From assembly GCF_014203355.1 (NCBI RefSeq), contig NZ_JACHIR010000003.1, forward strand, positions 372,001 to 436,000: a stretch of DNA of 64,000 nt. Reading direction: 5' to 3'. Under the pieces are notes generated by a model. That model saw nothing but the letters and a program-made list of their open reading frames with translations. It made no database searches and was not told the origin of the DNA. Origin of the DNA: Kutzneria kofuensis (lineage in GTDB: Bacteria > Actinomycetota > Actinomycetes > Mycobacteriales > Pseudonocardiaceae). Numbering within the stretch: position 1 is the first letter of the stretch; each line of letters begins with the position of its first letter. Position numbers and translations under genes: made by a program. Below, piece by piece: positions 32,299 through 40,265 of this stretch.

Positions 32299-32643
32299 TC
32301 ACGCCGTGCGGGTCCGGCGGCCCTTGAGCTCCTCGAGGCGCTCGGTGAGCAGTTCCTCCAGCTCGGGGATGCTGCGGCGCTCCAGCAGCATGTCCCAGTG
32401 CGTGCGCGGGGCCTTGATCTTCTTCTGCTCCGGCTCGTTGCCGTCCATGATCTTCGACTCAAGGCCGTGCAGTCGGCACTCCCAGACCGGCGGGATCTCG
32501 GCGTCGTCGGAGAACGGCACCTCGAAGTCGTGCCCCTTCGGGCACGCGTACCGCACCGACCGGCGCGGCGCGAGGTCGTGGTTGCGGTCGGTCTCGTAGC
32601 TGACCGCACCGAGCCGGCTACCACGCAGAACGCGGTCGGCCAT
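32299..32643 (-). CDS. rbpA: RNA polymerase-binding protein RbpA
   Basis: A 114-residue actinobacteria-specific transcription factor. Features: the N-terminal tail MADRVLRGSRLGAVSYETDR, the core domain with YACPKGHDFEVPFSDDAEIP and the single Zn-type Cys pair positions (CPKGH and WECR), the basic linker and the C-terminal sigma-interaction domain THWDMLLERRSIPELEELL. RbpA binds the principal sigma factor and stabilises open complexes. ATG 32643 has AAAGGA 7 bases upstream. A SigR-type promoter lies 58 bases or more upstream. Length is that of the Streptomyces protein (about 120). Confidence 0.96.
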   Translation of the reverse strand: MADRVLRGSRLGAVSYETDRNHDLAPRRSVRYACPKGHDFEVPFSDDAEIPPVWECRLHGLESKIMDGNEPEQKKIKAPRTHWDMLLERRSIPELEELLTERLEELKGRRTRTA

Positions 32644-32700
32644 GACGGTGTCCTTTCGCTCGGCTCGGGGCTGACGCCCCGGGTTGTGCTTACCGAGTGC

Positions 32701-32726
32701 AACGACGGGACTGGTCCAATCGTTCC
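32701..32726 (-). promoter_or_regulatory. SigR/SigH-type promoter of rbpA
   Basis: On the minus strand the sequence is GGAAC - 18 bases - GTT, matching the thiol-stress sigma factor consensus (GGAAT/C-N18-19-GTT). The GTT element lies 58 bases from the rbpA start codon. In Streptomyces coelicolor rbpA is a known SigR target, so the match is meaningful. Confidence 0.7.
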
Positions 32727-33094
32727 CCGGCGAGGGGTTTCGGCACCCAGGGTGACGTCGTTCACGTGTCAACCAGAGTGTCCCGTCTCAGAGATGCAAT
32801 CGGTCGGACGTCGTGACGCGTTATCCAGCCACCGAGTGCAACTATCACCCGATTAGCCTAGTCCGGGCCGCTTCCAGCCGACCCGGCCGGCCATCTGACT
32901 GCATTCCGCAACCAAGCGTGCCGACAAGACCATCAACGAGTGACATTTTCCCCGACTTCTGATGACAGAGCGTAGCATATATGGCCCACGCGAAGCTGTT
33001 CACGGTCCGTGGTTACCCGCGGAAGCTGCCCGAACTACATCGGCGAGACGTGGGATCGAGCACAAACGCGCACCCGGACCCGCCCCGAACCCGC
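32727..33094. other. Intergenic region between rbpA promoter and thymidine kinase
   Basis: About 370 bases with no gene I can support. It is less GC-rich than its surroundings, with AT-rich stretches near 32940-32985 (a GTAGCATATATGG segment). An open frame on the plus strand starts near 32981 but only mirrors the thymidine kinase coding strand. It may hold a second rbpA promoter or the end of the thymidine kinase transcript; no hairpin with a long stem was found. Confidence 0.4.
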
Positions 33095-33808
33095 TCAACT
33101 GAAGCTCAGCTGCGCCGGGGACACCGGCTCGGCCGCCAGCTCGCCGGTCCGGAAGTGACGCCGGCACAGCACCTGGTACCGCACCTCGTCGGCGAAATCG
33201 GTGTCGGCCACCATCACCGTGTCGCCCTCGCGCAGCACCCGGCCGCCCGAGACCCGGGCGTTGAACCGACCCTGCAGCCCGCACCAGCACAACACCTCCA
33301 CCTGCACCGGGTGCAGCTCGTCGGCCAGCTCGAACAGCCGCCGCGCGCCGGGGAACATGCGGCTGCGGAAGTCGGTGGCGATGCCGAAGCAGTACACGTC
33401 CACCTGCGCGTCGTCGGCCAGCTCGGCCAACTGCTCGACCTGCTCGGTGGACAGGAACTGCGCCTCGTCCACCACCAGGTAGTCCACCCTCTGTCCCGAC
33501 GCCCACCGCGAGCGCACCAGCTGGCGCAGGTCGGCGTCGTCGGCGACCTCGGTGGCCTGCCGGCTGATGCCGATCCGGCTGGAGATCTGCGGCCGGCCCG
33601 ACCGGTCGTGCCGCACCAGCACCAGGCCGTGCCGGCCCTGCCGGGCCTGGTTGTGGTCGATCTGCAGGGCCAGCGTGGACTTGCCGCAGTCCATCGGCCC
33701 GAAGTACCAGCGGATCCGGCCGGTCTGCGGGGCGCAGCGGCGCGAGCCCGCCGCGGGCACCGAGGACAGCGCGTCGGTGGCGTCGATGATCGATCCGGGT
33801 TCGCTCAC
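33095..33808 (-). CDS. tdk: Thymidine kinase (type II)
   Basis: A 237-residue type II thymidine kinase. Walker A is FGPMDCGKSTLALQIDHNQA, Walker B/lasso region LVVDEAQFLSTEQVEQLAEL, and the zinc-ribbon Cys pairs appear as CWCGLQG and CRRHF. It phosphorylates thymidine in the salvage pathway. The start is uncertain: GTG 33808 (SEPGSIIDATDALS) is chosen, with GTG 33835 as a longer option that would leave almost no space before the divergent hypF. A basic-hydrophobic extension before residue 25 is typical for actinobacterial Tdk. Confidence 0.92.
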   Translation of the reverse strand: MSEPGSIIDATDALSSVPAAGSRRCAPQTGRIRWYFGPMDCGKSTLALQIDHNQARQGRHGLVLVRHDRSGRPQISSRIGISRQATEVADDADLRQLVRSRWASGQRVDYLVVDEAQFLSTEQVEQLAELADDAQVDVYCFGIATDFRSRMFPGARRLFELADELHPVQVEVLCWCGLQGRFNARVSGGRVLREGDTVMVADTDFADEVRYQVLCRRHFRTGELAAEPVSPAQLSFS

Positions 33809-33842
33809 GGCGGGTGACCCTAACGGGTGCGACACTACGGCC

Positions 33843-36020
33843 GTGGACCGGCGTATCCGCAGGGACGTTCGGGTCGACGGGGTCGTGCAGGGGGTCGGCT
33901 TCCGGCCCTACGTCCACGCCCTGGCCACCCGGCTGCGGCTGGCCGGCCGGGTCGGCAACGACGTCGCCGGTGTGTTCGTCGAGGTCGAGGGCGCGCCGGA
34001 GGACGTGGGGGAGTTCCTCACCGCCCTGGAACGCGACGCGCCGCCGCTGGCCCGCATCGAGCACGTCCACGTCAGCGAGGCCGCCCCGCGCGGCCTGGCC
34101 GGCTTCGAGATCGCCGCCAGCGACGCGCACGGCGTCCGCAACACCCTCGTCTCCGCCGACTCGGCGACCTGCGCCGACTGCCTGCGCGAGCTGTTCGACC
34201 CGGCGGACCGCCGCTACCGGTATCCGTTCGTGAACTGCACCAACTGCGGGCCGCGGTTCACCATCGTCCGCGACGTCCCCTACGACCGGCCGCTGACGAC
34301 CATGGCCGGCTTCGCCATGTGCGGGCCGTGCCGGACGGAGTACGAGGACCCCCGTGACCGCCGCTTCCACGCCCAACCCACCTGCTGCCCCGCCTGCGGG
34401 CCTCGGCTGGCGCTGGGGGACGCCGCCGACCCGCTCGCGGAGGCCGTGCGCCGGCTGCGCCGCGGCGAGATACTCGCGGTCAAGGGACTCGGCGGATATC
34501 ACCTGGCCGTGACCGCATCTCACCCGACCGGGGCGGCGACGCTACGGGCCCGTAAGCACCGGGAGGACAAGCCGTTCGCGGTGATGGCCGCCGACGTGGC
34601 GCAGGCGCGGGGACTGTGCGAGGTGGACGAGCGGTCGCTGCGGGACCTCACCGGGCACCGCCGGCCCATCGTGCTGATGCCCAGACGCTCCGACGCCCCG
34701 ATCGCCGACGCCGTGGCGCCCGGGAACCGCTACCTGGGCGTGATGCTGCCGTACACGCCGCTGCACCACCTGCTGCTCCGCGACCTCGGCGAACCGATCG
34801 TGCTGACCAGCGGCAACCTGTCCGAGGAACCCATCGCCTACCGCGACGCCACTCCGCTGGCCGGCATCGCTGACGCCGTGCTCGACCACAACCGGCCCAT
34901 CCACATCCGCACCGACGACTCCGTCGTCCGCGCCGGTGCACTGCTGCGCCGTTCCCGTGGCTACGTCCCCGAGCCGGTGACGCTCGCGCAGCGCTGCCGA
35001 CGCCCCGTGCTGGCCTGTGGCGCCGAGCTGAAGAACACGTTCTGCCTGGCCAAGGACGACCACGCGTTCCTCTCGCACCACATCGGCGATCTGGAGAACC
35101 TGCAGACCTACCGCTCGTTCACCGAGGGCATCGAGCACTTCTGCCGGCTGTTCGAGATCACTCCGCGCGTCGTCGCCCACGACCTGCACCCCGAGTACCT
35201 GTCCACCAAGTACGCCCTCGGCCTGGACGGCGTCGAGTTCGTCGGCGTGCAGCACCACCATGCCCACATCGCCTCCTGCCTGGCCGACAACCGCGAGGCC
35301 GGGCCCGTGATCGGCGTGGCGTTCGACGGCACCGGCTACGGCACCGACGGCACCATCTGGGGCGGCGAGTTCCTCGTCGCGTCGCTGCACGGTTTTGAGC
35401 GGATCGGACACCTGGCGCCCGTGCCCATGCCCGGTGGCTCCGCCGCGATCCGCCAGCCGTGGCGGATGGCCGCCGCCTACCTCGGCTCCGAGATCCCCGG
35501 CTGGCGACCCGAGTGGGACGCGGTGGTTTCCTTGGCCCGCAACGGAGTCAACGCCCCGCTCAGCTCCAGCGCCGGCCGCCTGTTCGACGCCGCCGCCGCG
35601 CTGCTCGGTGTCCGCGACGAGATCAACTACGAGGGTCAGGCCGCCGTCGAACTCGAACAACTCGCCGATCCCACGATCGTCGACGCCTACCCCGTCCGCG
35701 TCGATGAGCTGATCGTGCAAGGCGTCGACCTCCTGCGCGCCATCGTCGACGACCGTGCCGCCGGTGTCCCGCGCCCCGTGATCGCCGCCCGCTTCCACCA
35801 CGGCGTCGCCTCCGCCGTGGTGAACGGCTGCTGCCAGGCCCGGGACCGCACCGGCCTGGACACCGTCGCCCTGTCCGGGGGCGTCTTCCAGAATGTGCTG
35901 CTCCAGACCCGTGCCGTGAACCTGTTGGCGGACAATGGCTTTCGAGTGCTCACCCACCGGCGCGTGCCCACCAACGACGGCGGCATCAGCCTCGGCCAGG
36001 CCGCCGTCGCCGGGGTTTGA
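33843..36020 (+). CDS. hypF: [NiFe]-hydrogenase maturation carbamoyltransferase HypF
   Basis: A 725-residue protein with all HypF parts in order: N-terminal acylphosphatase (DGVVQGVGFRPYVHALATRL), two zinc-finger-like Cys motifs (CADCLRE, NCTNCGPRF, MCGPCRTEYED, CCPACGP), a YrdC-like domain (residues about 210-390 with AVKGLGGYHLAV and KHREDKPFAVM) and a Kae1-like C-terminal domain (VGVQHHHAHIASCLADN, GVAFDGTGYGTDGTIWGGEF). It makes thiocarbamate on HypE from carbamoyl phosphate, the source of CN ligands. GTG 33843 begins the acylphosphatase domain; no Shine-Dalgarno is obvious. It is the only hydrogenase gene on the plus strand, 34 bases from the tdk start. Confidence 0.95.
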   Translation: MDRRIRRDVRVDGVVQGVGFRPYVHALATRLRLAGRVGNDVAGVFVEVEGAPEDVGEFLTALERDAPPLARIEHVHVSEAAPRGLAGFEIAASDAHGVRNTLVSADSATCADCLRELFDPADRRYRYPFVNCTNCGPRFTIVRDVPYDRPLTTMAGFAMCGPCRTEYEDPRDRRFHAQPTCCPACGPRLALGDAADPLAEAVRRLRRGEILAVKGLGGYHLAVTASHPTGAATLRARKHREDKPFAVMAADVAQARGLCEVDERSLRDLTGHRRPIVLMPRRSDAPIADAVAPGNRYLGVMLPYTPLHHLLLRDLGEPIVLTSGNLSEEPIAYRDATPLAGIADAVLDHNRPIHIRTDDSVVRAGALLRRSRGYVPEPVTLAQRCRRPVLACGAELKNTFCLAKDDHAFLSHHIGDLENLQTYRSFTEGIEHFCRLFEITPRVVAHDLHPEYLSTKYALGLDGVEFVGVQHHHAHIASCLADNREAGPVIGVAFDGTGYGTDGTIWGGEFLVASLHGFERIGHLAPVPMPGGSAAIRQPWRMAAAYLGSEIPGWRPEWDAVVSLARNGVNAPLSSSAGRLFDAAAALLGVRDEINYEGQAAVELEQLADPTIVDAYPVRVDELIVQGVDLLRAIVDDRAAGVPRPVIAARFHHGVASAVVNGCCQARDRTGLDTVALSGGVFQNVLLQTRAVNLLADNGFRVLTHRRVPTNDGGISLGQAAVAGV

Positions 36021-36659
36021 TCACCGGCGTTCCAGCTCCTCGGCCCGGCGGAGGTCCTTCGGCCGTCCGACCGCGCGGCGCATCGCGATCAGGTCCTCCC
36101 GGCGCAGGTAGTGCACGGCCAGCCCGTCCGAACTCGACACGGTCAGCGCCCGGTCGAGGAACTCCCGCACCGGCAGCGTCCCCCATGGCAGCGCCACCGT
36201 GCAGCAGTCGCCGCTGGCCTGCCGTGACTCGAACTGGACCTTCGGTAGTAGGAACGCCTGCGGTGTCAACGGGACCGGCCGGCGGTCGTCGTCCAGCAGC
36301 TCGGCGCCCACCGCCGCGAAGGCGTGCGCCAGTGCCTCCGCCTGTGCCGGATCGCCATCCCACAGCAGATCCAGGTCCCCGGTCAGCTCGCGCGACCCGT
36401 GCAGGATGCCCGCCACCTGCCCGATCACCGCCACCCGCGCGCCCGCCTCGTGCAGGGCGCGCAGCAGCGGGAACGGGTCGAAGTCCCGGGCGCTGTCGGT
36501 GTCGATCGTGCCGGCCCGGTCGTCGGCGTCGTCATGGCTCAGCCCCGTCAGCGGCCGGTCCCGCGTCACCGCCCTGGTCCGTTCCACCGCTTGCCGCAAC
36601 GCTGCCAAGGGTCCCTCGATCACTCCGTCATGCAACAGCAGGACCAATCCCGCCCGCAC
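36021..36659 (-). CDS. Nucleotidyltransferase-like protein
   Basis: A 212-residue protein. The central part reads VIGQVAGILHGSRELTGDLDLLWDG, which fits the GS-x-D-x-D motif of minimal nucleotidyltransferases (compare GSR/GSS...DLDLL), and downstream VQFESRQASGDCCTVALPWG and LAVHYLRREDLIAMRRAVGR-PKD resemble the helical C-terminal part of DUF6036/NTase-fold proteins. Target (tRNA, protein or antibiotic) unknown. GTG 36659 is a tentative start. It lies tail to tail with hypF, 0 bases apart, and shares no obvious link to hydrogenase. Confidence 0.7.
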   Translation of the reverse strand: MRAGLVLLLHDGVIEGPLAALRQAVERTRAVTRDRPLTGLSHDDADDRAGTIDTDSARDFDPFPLLRALHEAGARVAVIGQVAGILHGSRELTGDLDLLWDGDPAQAEALAHAFAAVGAELLDDDRRPVPLTPQAFLLPKVQFESRQASGDCCTVALPWGTLPVREFLDRALTVSSSDGLAVHYLRREDLIAMRRAVGRPKDLRRAEELERR

Positions 36660-36687
36660 CCGGTTTTGTCGATGCCATCCTCGACGG

Positions 36688-37010
36688 GTGCGCCTTGCGC
36701 TGCGGATCGCCCTCGGCCTCTCGTGCTACGCCCTGGCCTGCGACGGCGGACGGCCGCCGGTGATCACTGCCAACGGCCGGCAGTTCGACGGCGTCACCGA
36801 GGGGCAGCGCATCAGCGTCCGCTACGACCCGCCGGCAGCGCCACGACCACCCGGTTGCGGGACGCCAGCGACGGCCAGGTCGAACTCATCGTCGCGGCGG
36901 TCGCGCTCGGGGTTCTTGTGCTGCAAGGCGTGGGAATCGCGGGAACCGCCTGGAGCCGCGCGCGGCGAGAGCAAGCGCGGCGGCGCCGGGGGAGGTCATG
37001 GGTTCGGTGA
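36688..37010 (+). pseudogene. Frameshifted DUF3592-like membrane protein remnant
   Basis: From GTG 36688 one frame reads VITANGRQFDGVTEGQRISV and RYDPPA, the typical core of DUF3592 domains (short beta-rich segment ending in V-x-Y-D-P). After about position 36840 the matching continuation is in another frame: TTTRLRDASDGQVELIVAAV followed by a hydrophobic helix (ALGVLVLQGVGIAG) and a basic tail to the stop at 37010. A single indel separates the two halves, and the usual N-terminal helix is shortened. The end overlaps the minus-strand gene at 36886-37860. Confidence 0.5.
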
Positions 37011-37860
37011 AGGGCAGCCCGGAGCGGATGACCACGCCTTCGGCGTTGACGGGCACGGCGTCGTCCAGGGAATCGACGACGGCCATGGTCAGGATGCTGG
37101 CGGACAGCGTCAGCGCGTCGACGCCGATGCCGAGGAAGAACAGCGGCATCGCCCGGAACGGCTCGTAGAAGGAGGCCGCCGGGTCGCGCAGTTCGGGTAC
37201 GCCCAGGATCTCCTCGGCGTACTCACGGGCGATCAGGCGCCGGAGGTCCAGGTCGCCGAGAAGATCGGTGCCGGACGGCTGGAACTCGCCGGTGGGCACC
37301 AGCCCGTGGATGCCGCCGTTGGCGGCGACCTTGGCGGGGTCCCGCCACTGCAGCAGGAACCGCCCTTCCCGGTCGACGAGCAGGGTCTGCACGTCGGGGA
37401 GCACGGGCCGCCGCCCGAGATCGAACGGATCGCCGATGGCGGCTCGCAGCGCGGATGTGCCGGCGCAGTGCTCGTGGGCCAGTGCCTCGGCGGAGTCGAG
37501 CTTGTCGAAGTAGCTGCCGGGGCCGAAGGTGAGATGTCCGGGAGACACCGCGAGCAGCCGGTAGCAGGGGCGGTTCTCGAACAGGGTGGGCCGGTCGAGG
37601 GCGCCGATGGCGGCGCTGTAGGAGGACAAGCCCGCAGGCAGGAAGTCGGGGACGACGGGGTCGACCGGCGGGGAGAGAGCCCACGACAACCGCAGGTCGT
37701 CGAGGGGGATGGGCTCGTCCGGTACCGACAGGGTCAGGAAGGGAGTGCCGGCCACGGACCAGTCGGCCGGGTACAACCGGGCGGCGGAGTGGGAAAGTGG
37801 GCCGCGCGAGCGGTTGAGACAGCGGCGGACGGCGAGCCACTGGTCTACCGGGACAACCAC
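36886..37860 (-). CDS. Nudix-like protein related to C-terminal domains of XRE regulators
   Basis: A 324-residue protein in the hydrogenase operon (GTG 37860 overlaps the hypB stop by 16 bases). LLQWRDPAKVAANGGIHGLVPTGEFQPSG... followed by REYAEEILGVPELRD is like the region that follows the HTH in actinobacterial XRE-family regulators, and has a shape reminiscent of a Nudix fold (GG...REx-EE). There is no HTH at the N-terminus, so it probably does not bind DNA directly. Function unknown. It overlaps the DUF3592-like remnant at its 3' end. Confidence 0.65.
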   Translation of the reverse strand: MVVPVDQWLAVRRCLNRSRGPLSHSAARLYPADWSVAGTPFLTLSVPDEPIPLDDLRLSWALSPPVDPVVPDFLPAGLSSYSAAIGALDRPTLFENRPCYRLLAVSPGHLTFGPGSYFDKLDSAEALAHEHCAGTSALRAAIGDPFDLGRRPVLPDVQTLLVDREGRFLLQWRDPAKVAANGGIHGLVPTGEFQPSGTDLLGDLDLRRLIAREYAEEILGVPELRDPAASFYEPFRAMPLFFLGIGVDALTLSASILTMAVVDSLDDAVPVNAEGVVIRSGLPFTEPMTSPGAAALALAARGSRRFPRFPRLAAQEPRARPPRR

Positions 37861-38513
37861 GCGTACCAGTCTGGCAGCCCCTCACCGGTCCGGGCGGACA
37901 CCGGCAGCACGGGGGCGTGCGGATTGACCTGGCGCAGGCACCGCAGGAACCGGCCCGAGGAGAAGTCCAGGTACGGCAGCAGATCCACCTTGTTGAGCAG
38001 CACGACGTCACCGGTGCGGACCAGGTGCGGGTACTTGAGCGGCTTGTCCTCGCCCTCGGTCACGGAGAGGATCACGACCCGGGCGGTCTCGCCGAGGTCG
38101 AACAGGGCGGGGCAGACGAGGTTGCCGACGTTCTCGACGAACACGAGCGAGCCGGCGGGGGGTTCGAGTTCGGCCAGGGCCTTGCGCACCATGACGGCGT
38201 CGAGGTGGCAGCCGGCGCCGGTGTTGACCTGCACGGCCGGAACCCCGGTGGCGCGGATGCGGTCGGCGTCGTAGGTGGTCTCCTGATCACCCTCGATCAC
38301 CGAGCACGGCACGCCGAGCTCACGGACGGTCCGCTCCAGCAGCGTGGTCTTCCCGGAGCCGGGAGAGCTCATCAGGTTGTAGGCCCGAACGCCCAGCGAG
38401 CCCAGCCACTCCCGGGTGTGGGCGGCCAGGTGGTCGTTGCGGGCCAGCAGCCGCTCCTCCAGGTTGATCACCGTGCCATGGGAGTGATCCTCACACCCGC
38501 ACGTCGCGCACAT
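37845..38513 (-). CDS. hypB: Hydrogenase nickel incorporation GTPase HypB
   Basis: A 222-residue GTPase. N-terminal metal-binding MCATCGCEDHSHG supplies the high-affinity Ni site (Cys and His), with no long His stretch. P-loop NLMSSPGSGKTTLLERTV, VIEGDQETTYDADRI, a Cys-containing NTGAGCHLDAVMV with the low-affinity metal site, and NKVDLLPYLDF for guanine specificity. HypB passes Ni to HypE-processed large subunit together with HypA. Overlaps hypA by 23 bases. Strand and order place it downstream of hypA in one operon. Confidence 0.95.
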   Translation of the reverse strand: MCATCGCEDHSHGTVINLEERLLARNDHLAAHTREWLGSLGVRAYNLMSSPGSGKTTLLERTVRELGVPCSVIEGDQETTYDADRIRATGVPAVQVNTGAGCHLDAVMVRKALAELEPPAGSLVFVENVGNLVCPALFDLGETARVVILSVTEGEDKPLKYPHLVRTGDVVLLNKVDLLPYLDFSSGRFLRCLRQVNPHAPVLPVSARTGEGLPDWYAWLSR

Positions 38514-38859
38514 CGGGCAGCACCTCCCCGGGAGCCAGTTGAACGGCCTTGATCAGCAGCTCCGTGCCGGCCAGCACCTCGACGTCGCTGGAACCGCACG
38601 GGCACAACAGGATCGGGTCGTCGGAGGCGAAGGAAGCGGAGCAGTCCCGGCAGCGCGCCCGGCCGCCGGGCTCCTCGATCTCCAGCCGGGCGCCCTCCAG
38701 CGGCGTGCCTGCGACGACGAGGTCGAAGCAGAACCGCACGGAATCCACCACGACGCCGGACAGCTTGCCGATCTCCAGCCGCACCATCACCACCCGGCGC
38801 GGGCCGAGCCGATCGGTGATCGCCTCCACGACCCCCTGCGTCAACGACAACTCGTGCAT
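38491..38859 (-). CDS. hypA: Hydrogenase nickel incorporation protein HypA
   Basis: A 122-residue HypA: MHELSLTQ at the N-terminus (the Met-His-Glu Ni site), a dimer-like beta sheet, and the zinc loop CRDCSASF and LLCPCGSSDVEVL. One normal zinc Cys pair is C-x2-C and the other is C-P-C-G. The start ATG at 38857-38859 lies exactly where a TnpB element ends. GGGGAGGA, the ribosome binding site, falls inside that element (38866-38873), so translation of hypA now seems to depend on the insertion. Confidence 0.94.
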   Translation of the reverse strand: MHELSLTQGVVEAITDRLGPRRVVMVRLEIGKLSGVVVDSVRFCFDLVVAGTPLEGARLEIEEPGGRARCRDCSASFASDDPILLCPCGSSDVEVLAGTELLIKAVQLAPGEVLPDVRDVRV

Positions 38860-38860
38860 T

Positions 38861-38970
38861 TGACATCCTCCCCGGTGTGAACGCTGGGGATTCCCACGCG
38901 GCTACTCCGCGTCCGGGATGGTTCCTGCTTCCTCACCCTGCGCCTCCCCGCAAGGAGGACTTACCCAGGC
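38861..38970 (-). ncRNA. Putative omega RNA (reRNA) at the right end of the TnpB element
   Basis: In TnpB systems the guide RNA overlaps the 3' part of tnpB and the right end of the element (established knowledge). The region here has the right-end stem CCCC...GGGG and follows the tnpB stop without a break. Any guide would be the bases immediately downstream, that is the first codons of hypA. Extent is inferred, not seen directly. Confidence 0.4.
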
Positions 38971-40116
38971 TCCGCAGGCGTTTCGCCTCTCCGCCTGTCC
39001 GGCGGCGAGGATGTTCCGCGCGGCGTTCGCGTCCCGATCGTGCGCGGCCGCGCACCCGGGGCACGTCCACGCGCGAACGCTCAGCGGCATGGTGTCCATG
39101 ACATGCCCACAGGCCGAGCACGTCTTGCTGGATGGCAGCCAGCGGGACACCGTCACCACGGTGCGACCGTACCGCTCGGCTTTCTCCTCCAGCAGCCGCA
39201 CGAACTGCGCCCACCCCGCATCGTGGATCGCCCGCGCCAGCCGCCGGTTGCGCACCATGCCAGTGATGTTCAGGCCCTCGATGTGGACCGCTTGGTTGTC
39301 GCGGACCAGAGTGAGGGCCTGCTTGTGGTGGTAGTCCCGCCGGGCACGGGCCACCTTGCCATGCTGTATTGCGACTTTGCGACGGGTCTTCGCCCGATTG
39401 CTGCCGCTTTTGGCGCGGCGGGCCTTCTCCCGCTCCAGCCGGGCCAGCTTCCGCAGCTTGCGCGCCAGGTGCTTCGGGTTGGGAATGTCCAGCCTCGCCC
39501 CGTCGCTGGTGGCGACCGTCGCCAACCGTGCGATCCCCAGATCCAGACCGGCTTCCCGATCCAGCGGCGGCAGCGGGGTTGGGGCGACCTCCACCACGAA
39601 CGAGGCGTAGTAGTGCCCGTCCGGCTCGCGGATGATCGTGACCGACGACGGCTCCGATGGCAGATCCCGGGACCAGCGGACCGTCACGTCCCCGATCTTC
39701 GCCAGGCACAGCCGACCGTTCGGGCGCAGGCTGAACCCGTTGCGAGTGAGCCGAAACGACTGCCGAGTGTCCTTGCGGGACTTGAACCTCGGCCGCCCCA
39801 CCTTCCGGCCTGCGCGGCGCTTGGCCAGCGAGTCGAACCAGTTCTGGTAGGCGCGGTGCGCGTCCCGCACCGACTGCACCAACGCCACGCTGGCCACCTC
39901 GGACAACCACGCCCGCGCCTGGCCGGTCTTGGCGTGGGTGATCACCCTGCGCTGCACCTCGGTCGGGGACAGCTTCTCTCCGGCTTGCCACGCCTGCTCC
40001 CGGCAGCGGATAGCGTCGTTGAACACCACCCGGGCGCAGCCGAACGTGCGCGCCAGCATCTGCCGTTGAGCCGGGGTAGGCTCGATCCGGTAGCGATACC
40101 TGGCCTGCACCATCAT
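38902..40116 (-). CDS. tnpB: TnpB RNA-guided endonuclease homologue
   Basis: A 404-residue protein with an intact RuvC site: D192 in AGLDLGIARLAT, E280 in VHIEGLNITGM and D362 in DRDANAARN. The zinc ribbon uses C333, C336, C352 and C355 (TCSACGH, TCPGC). The N-terminus YRYRIEPTPAQRQMLARTFG is the family start, and the basic RARKxR-like stretch in the middle contacts RNA in homologues. ATG 40116 is used (a second Met follows). All catalytic residues are present, so nicking or cleavage activity is plausible. Confidence 0.93.
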   Translation of the reverse strand: MMVQARYRYRIEPTPAQRQMLARTFGCARVVFNDAIRCREQAWQAGEKLSPTEVQRRVITHAKTGQARAWLSEVASVALVQSVRDAHRAYQNWFDSLAKRRAGRKVGRPRFKSRKDTRQSFRLTRNGFSLRPNGRLCLAKIGDVTVRWSRDLPSEPSSVTIIREPDGHYYASFVVEVAPTPLPPLDREAGLDLGIARLATVATSDGARLDIPNPKHLARKLRKLARLEREKARRAKSGSNRAKTRRKVAIQHGKVARARRDYHHKQALTLVRDNQAVHIEGLNITGMVRNRRLARAIHDAGWAQFVRLLEEKAERYGRTVVTVSRWLPSSKTCSACGHVMDTMPLSVRAWTCPGCAAAHDRDANAARNILAAGQAERRNACGAWVSPPCGEAQGEEAGTIPDAE

Positions 40117-40217
40117 AGTATATCGAACGCGGGTTCGACCCGATCGCTGGGGTGTCCCTGTTTCCGCGGCTCGCCCAGCATGCCGGCCGCTCTGCGGGCC
40201 GGACGGGCACGGAGCGA

Positions 40218-40248
40218 CTATCCCCGGCCTGAAGAAGGCCGGGGATAG
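40218..40248. repeat. Left-end hairpin of the TnpB element
   Basis: CTATCCCCGGCCT (40218-40230) and AGGCCGGGGATAG (40236-40248) pair perfectly over 13 bases with a 5-base loop. It lies 18 bases from the hypE stop. Such hairpins near the ends are what TnpA recognises in this IS family. Confidence 0.75.
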
Positions 40249-40265
40249 CGCCGATTCAAGCTCGG

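Larger units (their letters stand above)
38861..40265 (-). mobile_element. TnpB-only IS200/IS605-type element between hypE and hypA
   Basis: The insertion holds one tnpB and no Y1 transposase tnpA. The right end (38861-38901) shows the typical family pattern: G-T-G-G-G-A-A-T-C-C-C-C... then a short stem and GGGGAGGATGTCAA just after the tnpB stop. The left end has a perfect hairpin at 40218-40248. It splits hypE and hypA, which normally are adjacent. Without tnpA the copy depends on a TnpA encoded elsewhere. Boundaries are approximate. Confidence 0.75.

Noticed and set aside
38902..40116. TnpB as a Cas12-type effector with CRISPR array
   Set aside because: Length near 400 residues, IS200/IS605 ends and absence of any repeat array show a transposon gene.
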